A stretch of DNA of 57,152 nt, from the NCBI RefSeq assembly GCF_025141935.1, contig NZ_CP081122.1, positions 1 through 57,152 of the forward strand. The letters run 5' to 3'. A program made the translations under genes and the position numbers. Shown here piece by piece: positions 18,338-27,245 of this stretch (position 1 is its first letter; every line of letters begins with the position of its first letter). The notes under the pieces are model-generated. The model was not told the origin of the DNA. It made no database searches and worked only from the letters and a program-made list of their open reading frames with translations. This DNA is from Sulfitobacter sp. S190 (GTDB lineage Bacteria; Pseudomonadota; Alphaproteobacteria; Rhodobacterales; Rhodobacteraceae).

Positions 18338-20434
18338 TCAGATCAGGATCATATCGTCCGTGACATCGGTCAGAACCGTGTTGTGCAGTACAACACTGAC
18401 ACCCTGATCGGCGAAAACCAGATCATCGCCATCCTGTGCAATGCGCGCCCGCACCTGCGCGGCCGTATCGTAACCGAAGGCTGCGAAATCGAGATAGTCC
18501 CACGCTTCGAGGTCGACCACCTCATGGGTGCCGCCCTGCTCGGGGGAAAAGACGAAGCGATCGCTCATCGCGCCACCCGACAGCATATTGTGCCCTGCCC
18601 CGCCATCGAGCACGTCCTGAACACCCTGATCACGGATCCACGCCTTGAGCGGTTCTGCGGTGGCGCTGCGGAACTCATCGGATTGCGCAAACCCGCGCAC
18701 GACTTCGGCCCGTGTTCCACCGTCGGCCAAAACATCAAGCCATCCCTGGCGCCCCGCGTCATCCGCGCCGCGGCCCAACACATTCTGGTACAGCAGGTCA
18801 ACGAATTCACCATCCGGCAAAGTGCCGTAGGTTGCCTGAAATTCCGCCGAACCGACAAATCCCGCAACCGCATCAAGATAGGTCTGGCCACCGGCCAGCT
18901 GCGCGGCCCACCCCAGAAATCCGTCCGCGTCCGGCGCACGGTCAAGCGTCGCCTGATAGAGGCGGAACACATCGTCCTGCCATGCGGGCGCACTGGCCGC
19001 TTCGGCCGCTTGAGCGGCGTCGCGCCGGCTGCCCGATACAAATTCACTGCTTTCTGAGAAACGCAGCACAACTTCCGACGGGACAAGACTGCCGACAAGC
19101 TGGTTCACCCATGCGCTGATTTCATCAACGCTGCCCGCCCGTTCCAGAACATTCTGGTACAGCAGATCCACAAAGTCAGTATCGCTTAGCGCACCGTACA
19201 CCGACTGGAATTCCTGGCTGGCGACAAATCCTTCGGCCAGTTGCTCCAGATCATGCGTGCCCTCGAACAACCGCTCGGCCCAATCCTGAAACCCTGCGGC
19301 GTCCGGTGCGCGGTCCAGTGTGGCCTGATACAGGCGGTAAACCTGCCCTGCGACGTCACCCAAAGATGATATTGGCACCACGTCACCGTACAAGACGTCG
19401 TCCCCTGCACCGCCGGTCAGCGTATCGGCACCATCGGCGCCCCTGAGCACATCGTCCCCTGCGGCACCGGACAGCATATCGTTTTGTACAGAGCCTGTTT
19501 CACGCATCGGACCTTCGGGCTGCGCATCGGCCGCGAACGCGTCGCGTTTGAGGTTTTCGGACCCCATGGTGACGGAAAACGAAATAACTCCGTCCAGCGC
19601 GTCGCCCGATACCGTGACGTCGTAGACGCCACCGGGTAGCACCATCTGGTACCCGCCGGAGGCCCATGTGGTCGTCTCGAACGTACCTGTGTCGCTTGTC
19701 GCGGTTACGCTCAAGCCTCCCAGCCCTTCTCCGATGTCGTAGAAGGCATCGCCGTCAGCGTCATCGATCACCACGCCCAGCAATTGCGGCACGTAATCCC
19801 AGCGGCTGCCGAAATTCTGGGTAACTGCATAGGGGCCCACCTGATCGGTGGCATCATCGGCGCTGTCGTCAACGGCGCTCATCCCGACTTCGGTAAACCG
19901 GGAATTCATAATCGACACACGGTGGCCGGCCGCGTCCTGTATCCCGTCACCGATGCTTTGCCAGTTCGACAGCAAACCATTGGCGCCCTGATCCGCATCG
20001 TCAAAGCCCCAGTCGATAAAGAAACCTGCGTGCCCGTGCAGAGGATCCTGCGTATAGGCAAATACGTTTTCACCGGCCCTGCTGAACGAATATCCCGCAT
20101 CGCGGATCCGGTCCCCCAGAGAGGCTTCACCGGGCAGCTGGTGGGACTGTGTATCGAACGAGATCATCTGCTGTGTATGGCCTTCGGCGGCATCAGCCAA
20201 TGCGCTGTTCCACGCCAGGGGGGCCGTAGCATCAAGCGCATCGAACTGGACGCGCAGGGCTTCGAGATCGACACCGAAATAGCGGATGGCGGACGTGATG
20301 TTGCCCTGCACACCCGTAACGCTTCCGACATCCGCGATCAGCGCATCGAATTCGTTTTCGGGGTTCAGCCGTGCCCGGTTGGTATATTCGAGAAAGAGTT
20401 GTTCGAATGCCGTTGGCGCATGCGTCACGCTCAT
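18338..20434 (-). CDS. CAP-domain secreted protein with Cna-B-like, RTX and DUF4214 modules
   Basis: This 698-aa protein starts at ATG 20434, behind a GGAGAG ribosome site; a 21-residue longer frame exists but is less likely. Residues about 10-215 are a CAP/SCP domain (FLEYTNRARLNPENEFD, AGENVFAY, AAGHRVSIMNSRFTEVGM). About 215-300 resembles an SdrD/Cna-B beta-sandwich (VIDDADGDAFYDIGEGLGG). RTX repeats (about 315-355) are followed by four DUF4214 units (about 361-591). The C-terminal cassette (GGAMSDRFVF, LEAWDYLDF, VFADQGVSV) is shared with the products at 20524, 35132 and 658. It is predicted to be exported by the T1SS and to act at the cell surface or in the matrix. Confidence 0.87.
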   Translation of the reverse strand: MSVTHAPTAFEQLFLEYTNRARLNPENEFDALIADVGSVTGVQGNITSAIRYFGVDLEALRVQFDALDATAPLAWNSALADAAEGHTQQMISFDTQSHQLPGEASLGDRIRDAGYSFSRAGENVFAYTQDPLHGHAGFFIDWGFDDADQGANGLLSNWQSIGDGIQDAAGHRVSIMNSRFTEVGMSAVDDSADDATDQVGPYAVTQNFGSRWDYVPQLLGVVIDDADGDAFYDIGEGLGGLSVTATSDTGTFETTTWASGGYQMVLPGGVYDVTVSGDALDGVISFSVTMGSENLKRDAFAADAQPEGPMRETGSVQNDMLSGAAGDDVLRGADGADTLTGGAGDDVLYGDVVPISSLGDVAGQVYRLYQATLDRAPDAAGFQDWAERLFEGTHDLEQLAEGFVASQEFQSVYGALSDTDFVDLLYQNVLERAGSVDEISAWVNQLVGSLVPSEVVLRFSESSEFVSGSRRDAAQAAEAASAPAWQDDVFRLYQATLDRAPDADGFLGWAAQLAGGQTYLDAVAGFVGSAEFQATYGTLPDGEFVDLLYQNVLGRGADDAGRQGWLDVLADGGTRAEVVRGFAQSDEFRSATAEPLKAWIRDQGVQDVLDGGAGHNMLSGGAMSDRFVFSPEQGGTHEVVDLEAWDYLDFAAFGYDTAAQVRARIAQDGDDLVFADQGVSVVLHNTVLTDVTDDMILI

Positions 20435-20523
20435 GATGCTCTCCTTCAAAAAATCACTGTCCCTGCCTGCGATACGGATGGGGCGTTTTTCGGACATTCC
20501 CGCGACGCGGGCGTGACCATGCT

Positions 20524-23220
20524 TCAGAACTCGAGCATTCCGGCATCAAGATCTTCCAGAGACAGACCCCGCAGCGTAACGCTGACACCTTGATCAAAGA
20601 ATAACAGGTCCCCGTCCTGTGCCGTGACGTGGGCCTTGAGATCGGAGACATCGCTGTAGCCAAAACCCTCAAACACAAATGTGTCCCAGGATTCGGGATC
20701 AACCACGGTATGGTCCGCCGGGCTGTCGGCGCGGAAAACGAACCGGTCAGACAGCAACCCGCCTTGCAAGACGTTGGTACCGCCCCCCCCATCAAGTTGA
20801 TCATCGGTGCCCTGTGCGCGCATCCAGTCAGACATCGGTTCTGCCATGGCTGCCTTGAATTCTGCGCTGCCCGAAAACCCTGTCACCACGTCTTCGCGCG
20901 TCATGGCGCCGCTATCGAGACGTGACATCCATCCTGCCAAGCCCGCGCTGTCGGCCGCGCGGTCCAGCACATTTTCGTACAACAAAGACACGAAATCCCC
21001 GTTGTCAGAGACATCGTAGGTTTGACGGAATTCAGCCGAACCCGTAAAGCCGGCCACGATCGTGTCAAAGGCGCGCCCCTCGGCAAGTTCCTGCGTCCAA
21101 TGCATGAAGCCGGCAAGGTCGGGCACACGGTCCAATGTCGCCTGATAGAGCAGGAACACATCTTCGGACCATGACACCTGCAGCCCCGTTCGCGAGACAT
21201 CAACCGCTCCGACGGCGGTAGCTGCGGTAAATTCGGCGCTTTCAGAAAACCCGACCACCACCTGTTCGGGGGTCATTGCCCCACTGTCGAGCCGGGCCGT
21301 CCAATGCGCAAGCCCTCCCGCATCGGGGGCGCGGTCCAGTACATTCTGGTAGAGAAGTGTTACAAAATCCGCTGTGTCCAGATCGCCATAAACAGTCTCG
21401 AACTCGGCACTTTGGACAAAACCACGGGCCACTTCGGTCAGGGTGCGTGTGCCTTCGATCAGGTGATCTGTCCAACCGTGAATGCCTGCCGCGTCAGGCT
21501 CACGGTCCAAGGTTGCCTGATACAGCCGGAACACTTGTGCGGCCACCGGATCGAATTCCACGTCGGGGGCCCCACCGCCCAGCCAGTCGTCGCCGTCCTG
21601 TCCAACCAGCACATCCGCCCCTGCCCCTCCCATCAACGTGTCGCTGCCGGTGCCCCCTTCGATGAAATCGGACGCTGCACTGCCAATGATCTGCTGATTG
21701 CCCAGCACCACCGGGTCCACCGGCAAATGCCACAGTCCGCCCAGATCGGTGATGCTGAAATCATCTGCCGACAGGCTTTGACCATCGGCGCTGCGCACCT
21801 GGAGCGTTTCGCCCCCGTAGCGGATTTCGGCGCCCCACGATTGGGCCCGGATATCCAATGCGTCGATGGTATAGAACCGCCCCATCTGCGACAGGTCGAT
21901 CTGGTCGACGCCGATTTCGAAGTCTGAGACAACATCCGTCTGACCATCCGCTTCGAGCACGAAAATATCGCGCCCCTCGCCTCCTTCGAGGGTGTCGCGA
22001 CCGCGCCCGTCCATCAGGATATCGCGCCCGCCCTGCCCCTCCAGCCGGTCGTTCCCCGCACCGCCACTGATCTGGTCCCACCCCTCCGTTGCGGTGATCC
22101 GCTGGCCGCTGCTGTCGGCCTGCAAAGTGTTGACCGATGTCCCCAGATCCACCTCGAGCCGGGAAAACCCAAGTCCGCTGCTGCCGTCCTCCGCATCGGG
22201 CACCCGACCTGCCACAGCAATTGCGAAACCTGCCTCTTCGACCAGAAGAGCGAGAGCGGTGGGATCCTCAAGCGCCATGGCGGTGTCGTCGACAATCGTC
22301 TCCAGATGCAGCAACCGCCCTCCCGGCAGTACCGTCATCACCGTCAGCCCGTCATCTGCACCGCCTGCAACCACAAACGTCTGTCCCGAGATTTCGACAG
22401 TTTCGAGCACCGACAATTGGGAAAACCGCGTATCGCGATCATCAACCACGTGATCCGTCACACGCATCTGACCATCCGGGTCCAGCGCCACCACCGATAC
22501 CGAACTGGACCCCTGTGCCCCGACGATCGCGTAGGATTGCCCGGCCACATCGGCAACTTCCAGATGCGTCGGCGTCTGCACCCACAGGCCGTCGCGCACA
22601 TCGAGCTGCATCATCACGGACAATTGGCCATCGTCGTTCATCTGCATGCGCGTCAGGTGATTGCCTGTCACCGACAGCGCAAGAAGTGTGCCGTCGCCCG
22701 CATCAGACAGCGCGGCAGTCCCACCGGGCGCGGCTGTCTGTGTGAGACCCTGCTCTATACTGCGCAATGCACCATCGGCGGATTTCGCCCAGACCTGCAC
22801 CCCTTCTGCATCACGGCCCGCCCCAACGAGATAGGTCTGCCCGCCACTGGTCAGCTCGGCAACCGCCGTCAGGCTGTCATCCCTGCCCCCGCCGGACATA
22901 TCGAGCGACAGGTTTCCGGCGACATTGCCATCCGGCGCCAATCGCACCGCATTGAGACCGTGCCCCCCCGATGCCACAAGCGTGGTATTGCCGTCGAATA
23001 CCGTCGGCAAAAGGCCCCAGTTGGCATCCAACCCTTCGGAAGGCGCGAAATAGTGACTATCCTGCAGGGCAAAAGTTTCGGCATCCCACACCTGAACACC
23101 GCCGCCCTGCCGGGCCACGGTGTAGATCAGATCGTAATCGGGCAGCGCCAGAATATCATCCAGGCCGATCAGATCATTGATCTGCGCGCTGACCTGCGTG
23201 GTCGCGTGACTGATTAACAT
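20524..23220 (-). CDS. Beta-propeller-like RTX/DUF4214 secreted protein
   Basis: This 898-aa protein starts at ATG 23220, behind GGAG; an in-frame GTG at 23232 overlaps that ribosome site. Residues 1-370 contain repeated blades of the type TYLVGAGRDAEGVQVW and TFVVAGGADDGLTVM, suggesting a seven-bladed propeller. RTX motifs (GGAGNDRLEGQGGRD) lie at about 377-560. Four DUF4214 units span about 560-797, with the shared C-terminal cassette after them (GGLLSDRFVF, ESWDTFVFEGFGY, FFDQGVSVTL). It lies 89 bp upstream of the CAP gene on the same strand, so the two are probably co-expressed. No enzymatic function was recognised. Confidence 0.87.
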   Translation of the reverse strand: MLISHATTQVSAQINDLIGLDDILALPDYDLIYTVARQGGGVQVWDAETFALQDSHYFAPSEGLDANWGLLPTVFDGNTTLVASGGHGLNAVRLAPDGNVAGNLSLDMSGGGRDDSLTAVAELTSGGQTYLVGAGRDAEGVQVWAKSADGALRSIEQGLTQTAAPGGTAALSDAGDGTLLALSVTGNHLTRMQMNDDGQLSVMMQLDVRDGLWVQTPTHLEVADVAGQSYAIVGAQGSSSVSVVALDPDGQMRVTDHVVDDRDTRFSQLSVLETVEISGQTFVVAGGADDGLTVMTVLPGGRLLHLETIVDDTAMALEDPTALALLVEEAGFAIAVAGRVPDAEDGSSGLGFSRLEVDLGTSVNTLQADSSGQRITATEGWDQISGGAGNDRLEGQGGRDILMDGRGRDTLEGGEGRDIFVLEADGQTDVVSDFEIGVDQIDLSQMGRFYTIDALDIRAQSWGAEIRYGGETLQVRSADGQSLSADDFSITDLGGLWHLPVDPVVLGNQQIIGSAASDFIEGGTGSDTLMGGAGADVLVGQDGDDWLGGGAPDVEFDPVAAQVFRLYQATLDREPDAAGIHGWTDHLIEGTRTLTEVARGFVQSAEFETVYGDLDTADFVTLLYQNVLDRAPDAGGLAHWTARLDSGAMTPEQVVVGFSESAEFTAATAVGAVDVSRTGLQVSWSEDVFLLYQATLDRVPDLAGFMHWTQELAEGRAFDTIVAGFTGSAEFRQTYDVSDNGDFVSLLYENVLDRAADSAGLAGWMSRLDSGAMTREDVVTGFSGSAEFKAAMAEPMSDWMRAQGTDDQLDGGGGTNVLQGGLLSDRFVFRADSPADHTVVDPESWDTFVFEGFGYSDVSDLKAHVTAQDGDLLFFDQGVSVTLRGLSLEDLDAGMLEF

Positions 23221-23422
23221 GCTGCTCTCCACCCCAGGGTCACCACACTGGCAAGCAGAGTGGACCGGCGGCTTGTCAGCGGCGGGCGCGATCCTTGGCC
23301 AAATTGTGGAACTTGGAGAGAATGTGTTTCAAATCACCCGTGTCTGCGGCCCGCAGCCCTTGCGGGCCTGACGCTTCTGCGGCATCACCGGGCGGCCCCT
23401 TCCAGAGGACACCAGACCGCAA

Positions 23423-24352
23423 ATGCCGGAACCCACGCGCTTTACGATCCTGTTGTGCACCTATCAGGGTGCGGCACATCTTTCGGACCAGTTGCAAAGC
23501 TATCTGGACCAGAGCCATGACGCATGGGACCTGTGGATCAGCGATGATGGATCCCGGGACGAAACGCGGGACTTGATCGACAGTTTTCGCACCCGTGCCG
23601 GCCCGAAACACGATGTCCGCATGGTTGAAGGGCCCCGTCAGGGAAGTACGGCGAATTTCATGTCGCTGCTGTGCCACCCGGATCTGCCGTCACAGCCTGT
23701 GGCCTTGTCGGATCAGGATGACGTCTGGTTGCCCCACAAACTGGCCCGCGCGTCAGAAATACTGGCGCAGGCACAGATTCCGACCCTTTACGGCGCGCAA
23801 AGCCGGCATGTGGACGCCGACCTGAACCCTCTGGGGTATTCCAGCCCGCCACGCCGCCCGGTCGGCTTTGCCAATGCCCTGACCCAGAACGTGGTCAGTG
23901 GCCACAGCACCGTGTTGAATACCGCAGCCCTCGCTCTGGTGCGTCAACGCGGGGTTCCGGCACAGGACGTGCCCTATCATGACTGGTGGCTGTACCAGCT
24001 GATCAGCGGCGCGGGAGGACGTGTGGTCATAGACCCCGAAACGGTTCTGCTGTACCGCCAGCACACCGGTAACGTGATGGGTGCACATCGCGGCCCTGCT
24101 GCGTCACTGGCACGCATGCGCATGGTTTTCGGGCGCCGCTACGGGAACTGGCTCTCGGCCAATATGGCGGCACTGGCGGCGGATGATAGACTGCTGACCC
24201 CGCAGGCGAAAACGGCACTGCAGACCTTGCAGGCAGCCCCCCGCAGCCGCCCGCTCAAACGGGTATTGGCGTTCGGACGGGCCGGTCTGTACCGCCAGAC
24301 CCTGCTTGCCACATGTGCCATGTATCTCGCCGTGGCGCTCGGGCGGGTCTGA
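23423..24352 (+). CDS. Glycosyltransferase family 2
   Basis: This 309-aa cytoplasmic enzyme has an N-terminal GT-A fold: FTILLCTYQGAAHL, the nucleotide-binding DLWISDDGSRDET and the acidic motif ALSDQDDVW. C-terminal PYHDWWLYQL and YRQHTGNVMG match rhamnosyl- or galactosyltransferase-like GT2 proteins of surface polysaccharide clusters. Donor and acceptor cannot be assigned; dTDP-L-rhamnose is a plausible donor given the rml operon. It ends convergently with kpsT, and a parS-like palindrome lies in the gap. Confidence 0.9.
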   Translation: MPEPTRFTILLCTYQGAAHLSDQLQSYLDQSHDAWDLWISDDGSRDETRDLIDSFRTRAGPKHDVRMVEGPRQGSTANFMSLLCHPDLPSQPVALSDQDDVWLPHKLARASEILAQAQIPTLYGAQSRHVDADLNPLGYSSPPRRPVGFANALTQNVVSGHSTVLNTAALALVRQRGVPAQDVPYHDWWLYQLISGAGGRVVIDPETVLLYRQHTGNVMGAHRGPAASLARMRMVFGRRYGNWLSANMAALAADDRLLTPQAKTALQTLQAAPRSRPLKRVLAFGRAGLYRQTLLATCAMYLAVALGRV

Positions 24353-24354
24353 TA

Positions 24355-24378
24355 CCATGTTTCGCGCGCGAAACATGG
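24355..24378. promoter_or_regulatory. Second parS-like centromere site
   Basis: A perfect 24-bp palindrome, whose core ATGTTTCGCGCGCGAAACAT is identical to the site beside parB at 30719-30738. It lies in the 39-bp gap between the GT2 stop and the kpsT stop. It resembles the chromosomal parS consensus TGTTTCACGTGAAACA with a GC-only centre. ParB binding is inferred. Confidence 0.8.
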
Positions 24379-24391
24379 CGCAGCGCCCCGT

Positions 24392-25054
24392 TTAGCGGCC
24401 CGTGGCCATATTGCGGTTGTGATGTCCGATCGCCGCTTCGATGTCATCGTAATAAGTCAGCTTTCCCTCTTCGAGCACCGCCGCGGCATTGCACAATGTG
24501 CGGACCTGCGCCATCGAGTGGGTCACCATCACGGCACCGGCCGTTTTCAGACGTGCCTTGAAGATGCGATCGCTCTTGGCGCGAAAGGCCGCATCCCCGA
24601 CGGCAGTGATTTCGTCGACAAGGTATGTATCAAACCCGATCCCCATGGACACACCAAAGGCCAGACGGGACCGCATCCCCGATGAATAGGTGCGGAAAGG
24701 GAGATGGAAGTGGACCCCCAAACCCGCAAAATCCTCGACAAACTCCGCCAAGGCATCGGTATCCACACCGTAAATGCGCCCCACAAAACGCGCGTTCTGG
24801 GCACCGCTGAGTTCGGGGTGGAACGAACCTGCGAACCCCACGGGCCAGGAGATCGTCCCCGTAGACATGATCCGGCCCTCCGTCGGGTCTTCGGTACCCG
24901 CAATCATCCGGAGCAGGGTCGATTTTCCGGCGCCGTTCCGCCCCAGAAGCGCGACCGCACGTCCCGATGGAAAGACCGCGTTGAGCGCATCGGCAACCAC
25001 TTTGCGGCGGCCATCCAGCGCATAGACCTTGGTGACGTTATCGAAACGGATCAT
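24392..25054 (-). CDS. kpsT: Capsule polysaccharide ABC exporter, ATP-binding subunit (KpsT-like)
   Basis: This 220-aa ATPase of ABC-2 polysaccharide exporters has Walker A GRNGAGKST at residues 38-46. The unusual signature YSSGM (123-127) and Walker B TYLVDE are typical of KpsT/CtrD. With KpsM (26416-27228) it would export an undecaprenyl- or lipid-linked polysaccharide across the inner membrane. It starts 7 bp after the kpsE stop, so it is translated from the same minus-strand mRNA. Confidence 0.92.
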   Translation of the reverse strand: MIRFDNVTKVYALDGRRKVVADALNAVFPSGRAVALLGRNGAGKSTLLRMIAGTEDPTEGRIMSTGTISWPVGFAGSFHPELSGAQNARFVGRIYGVDTDALAEFVEDFAGLGVHFHLPFRTYSSGMRSRLAFGVSMGIGFDTYLVDEITAVGDAAFRAKSDRIFKARLKTAGAVMVTHSMAQVRTLCNAAAVLEEGKLTYYDDIEAAIGHHNRNMATGR

Positions 25055-25061
25055 CGCGGCC

Positions 25062-26324
25062 TCAACGGCGGTCCTTGACCGAATAGAGCACCAACGAAGT
25101 GATCGACCAGATCAGGAACAGGAACATGCCGACCAGCATCAACAAGGTACCCCGTTCGGGATACCGCGCGGTCTGGGCCTGTGTCGGCTCCATATAGGCT
25201 GCGAGGTACCGTGTCTTGCGGCGCGATTCAGCCTGCGCTGAATCGTAGGCCGCAAGAGCGCTGACATAGGCCTGTTCGGCAAATTCGCGATCCACCGTCA
25301 GACGCTCGTATTCGCCCACGATCTCCGAGAACGCCTTGTCATCGGCGCCCGCCCCCCGAAAGCCGAGCTTCTGGCGCTCTGCATCGATCCGTTTCTCGAT
25401 GACAACGAGGCGCCGCCGGGCCTGTTCAAGGCGCGGATCCGCCTGCCCCGAGATATCGCGCAGCAGGTCGATCTCGATCAGTGTTTCGGCCTGCTGGGCC
25501 TGCAGCGTCCCCAGAAGCCCTGCCTGGCTTTGCAGATCACTCTCCGGGTTGATCAACTGGTTTTCGTTGCGGAACCGGGTCAATGTCTCGCGTGCCTGCC
25601 GCAGCCGTTCGAGACCCGCGTCAAGCTCTTCACGGGCGTAACCGATGGCGTCTTCACGCGCGATGGCACTCAGCTCGTTGATCATGTTGGAGCTTTCATC
25701 GAAGAGCGATTGCGCGATCTGCGTGGCATCGGCAGCGGTAAAGGCACGCACCTCGACCTCCAGCAATCCGGACCCGGCCCCGTAAGACAGGCGCACCATA
25801 TTACTCCAGTAATTCACCAGATCTTCGATCGACGCATCAGAGTCGAGTGTAAAGATCGGATCGTTTTCGGGCAGCGACCAGATGCGGCGCAGATCGAGGG
25901 CATCGTCGATATCAGACACCAGCCGTTGGCTCTGGATGAATTCATACAGAATGTCAGTGTCGCTGGAGCTCGACCCGGAAAAGGCATTGAGCCCGCCCAG
26001 CAGGTCAATGGCCGAACTGTTATCCTCCCGACGCACCGAAAAGCCCACTTTAGAGACATATTGGTCGGCTGCACGGGTCCATAGATACCACGCCGTTCCC
26101 CCGGTGGGCACAATCACACACAGAATAAAGCTGAGCACCAGCAGCCCGTGACGCAAACGCAAGAACGACGACGAGACAGGCGGCGGCACAGCGTCATGCG
26201 GATCACCCAAGGGGCGGGCGCGGGCGGTCGAAACAGAGCTGCCGCCGACAGGGCGCGGCGGCGCTTTGCTCCCGGGCATGATCGGGGCTTGCGGGGCCGT
26301 CTTGAATTTTTCGGGCTTGGTCAT
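25062..26324 (-). CDS. kpsE: Capsule export inner-membrane/periplasmic protein (KpsE-like)
   Basis: This 420-aa protein has a Pro-rich cytoplasmic N-terminus and transmembrane segments at about 60-82 and 390-412. A long coiled-coil periplasmic domain lies between, with heptad-rich stretches such as ELDAGLERLRQARETLTRF. This is the architecture of the polysaccharide co-polymerase KpsE/CtrB family, which bridges the ABC exporter and an outer-membrane channel. GAGG precedes ATG 26324. It diverges from kpsM across a 91-bp gap. No KpsD/Wza-type outer-membrane partner was found on the plasmid. Confidence 0.88.
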   Translation of the reverse strand: MTKPEKFKTAPQAPIMPGSKAPPRPVGGSSVSTARARPLGDPHDAVPPPVSSSFLRLRHGLLVLSFILCVIVPTGGTAWYLWTRAADQYVSKVGFSVRREDNSSAIDLLGGLNAFSGSSSSDTDILYEFIQSQRLVSDIDDALDLRRIWSLPENDPIFTLDSDASIEDLVNYWSNMVRLSYGAGSGLLEVEVRAFTAADATQIAQSLFDESSNMINELSAIAREDAIGYAREELDAGLERLRQARETLTRFRNENQLINPESDLQSQAGLLGTLQAQQAETLIEIDLLRDISGQADPRLEQARRRLVVIEKRIDAERQKLGFRGAGADDKAFSEIVGEYERLTVDREFAEQAYVSALAAYDSAQAESRRKTRYLAAYMEPTQAQTARYPERGTLLMLVGMFLFLIWSITSLVLYSVKDRR

Positions 26325-26415
26325 GCGGTGGCCTCGTCTTTGCGTGCGCGACGGCAGGTGTCTCCTTCTCCATATACCGATGGCAGGCGATCATAAAGCT
26401 GTTAAGAGTTGGGCC

Positions 26416-27228
26416 ATGGAACACGACATCGCCCCGCCCCTGCCCGTGCAGCCCCCCCGGCGCCGTTTTGCATCGCTGCGCGCCATCGGGGCGCTTGTCC
26501 TGCGCGAGATGTCGACCACCAACGGGCGCTCGCCGGGCGGATATATCTGGGCGGTACTCGAACCTGCGGGCGGCATCATTCTGCTGTCACTGGTGTTTGC
26601 CGCGGCCTTTCGTAACCCTCCCATGGGGATCAGCTTTCCGATGTTCTATTCGACCGGCATGCTGCCTTTCCTGATGTTCACCGACATCCACAACAAGATC
26701 GCACAGGCTCTGATGTATTCCCGCCAGTTGCTGGCCTATCCAACGGTGACCTTTCTGGATGCCATCATCGCGCGGTTTGTGCTGAACCTGATGACGCAGT
26801 TGATGGTGGCCTATATCATCCTCATGGGATGTCTGGCGGTTTTCGAAACACGGGTCACACCCAATCTGACAGTCATTGTCGAAGCCTTTGCCCTGACGGC
26901 TTTGCTATCGGTCGGGATCGGCGTTCTGAATTGCTATCTGTTCACCCGGTTCGAGGTGATGCAGAAGGCCTGGTCGATCCTGATGCGACCGATGTTCATC
27001 ATCTCGGGTATCCTGTTCCTGTTCGAAGCCATTCCGGACCCTTACGCCGATTATCTGTGGTACAATCCGCTCATCCATGTCACCGGCATGATGCGGCAGG
27101 GCTTTTACGGCACGTATGATGCGACCTATGTGTCGCCACTGTACGTGATTGGTCTGTCGCTCGGCTGTTTGGCGCTGGGGCTTGTATTGCTGCGGCGCCA
27201 TCACCGCGAACTGCTCGTTCGATTTTAA
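26416..27228 (+). CDS. kpsM: Capsule polysaccharide ABC exporter, permease (KpsM-like)
   Basis: This 270-aa ABC-2 permease has about six hydrophobic segments (GGIILLSLVFAAAF, FVLNLMTQLMVAYIILMG, ALTALLSVGIGVLNCYLF, LILRR-type end). It starts at ATG 26416 (MEHDIAPPLP); a longer frame from 26266 lacks a good ribosome site and overlaps kpsE. It shows the family pattern SPGGYIWAVLEP near the N-terminus and YNPLIHVTGMMRQGFYG near the end. It pairs with KpsT on the opposite strand. The split, divergent order of kpsE-kpsT and kpsM is compact but unusual. Confidence 0.92.
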   Translation: MEHDIAPPLPVQPPRRRFASLRAIGALVLREMSTTNGRSPGGYIWAVLEPAGGIILLSLVFAAAFRNPPMGISFPMFYSTGMLPFLMFTDIHNKIAQALMYSRQLLAYPTVTFLDAIIARFVLNLMTQLMVAYIILMGCLAVFETRVTPNLTVIVEAFALTALLSVGIGVLNCYLFTRFEVMQKAWSILMRPMFIISGILFLFEAIPDPYADYLWYNPLIHVTGMMRQGFYGTYDATYVSPLYVIGLSLGCLALGLVLLRRHHRELLVRF

Positions 27229-27245
27229 CGGGATCATACCGGGGC

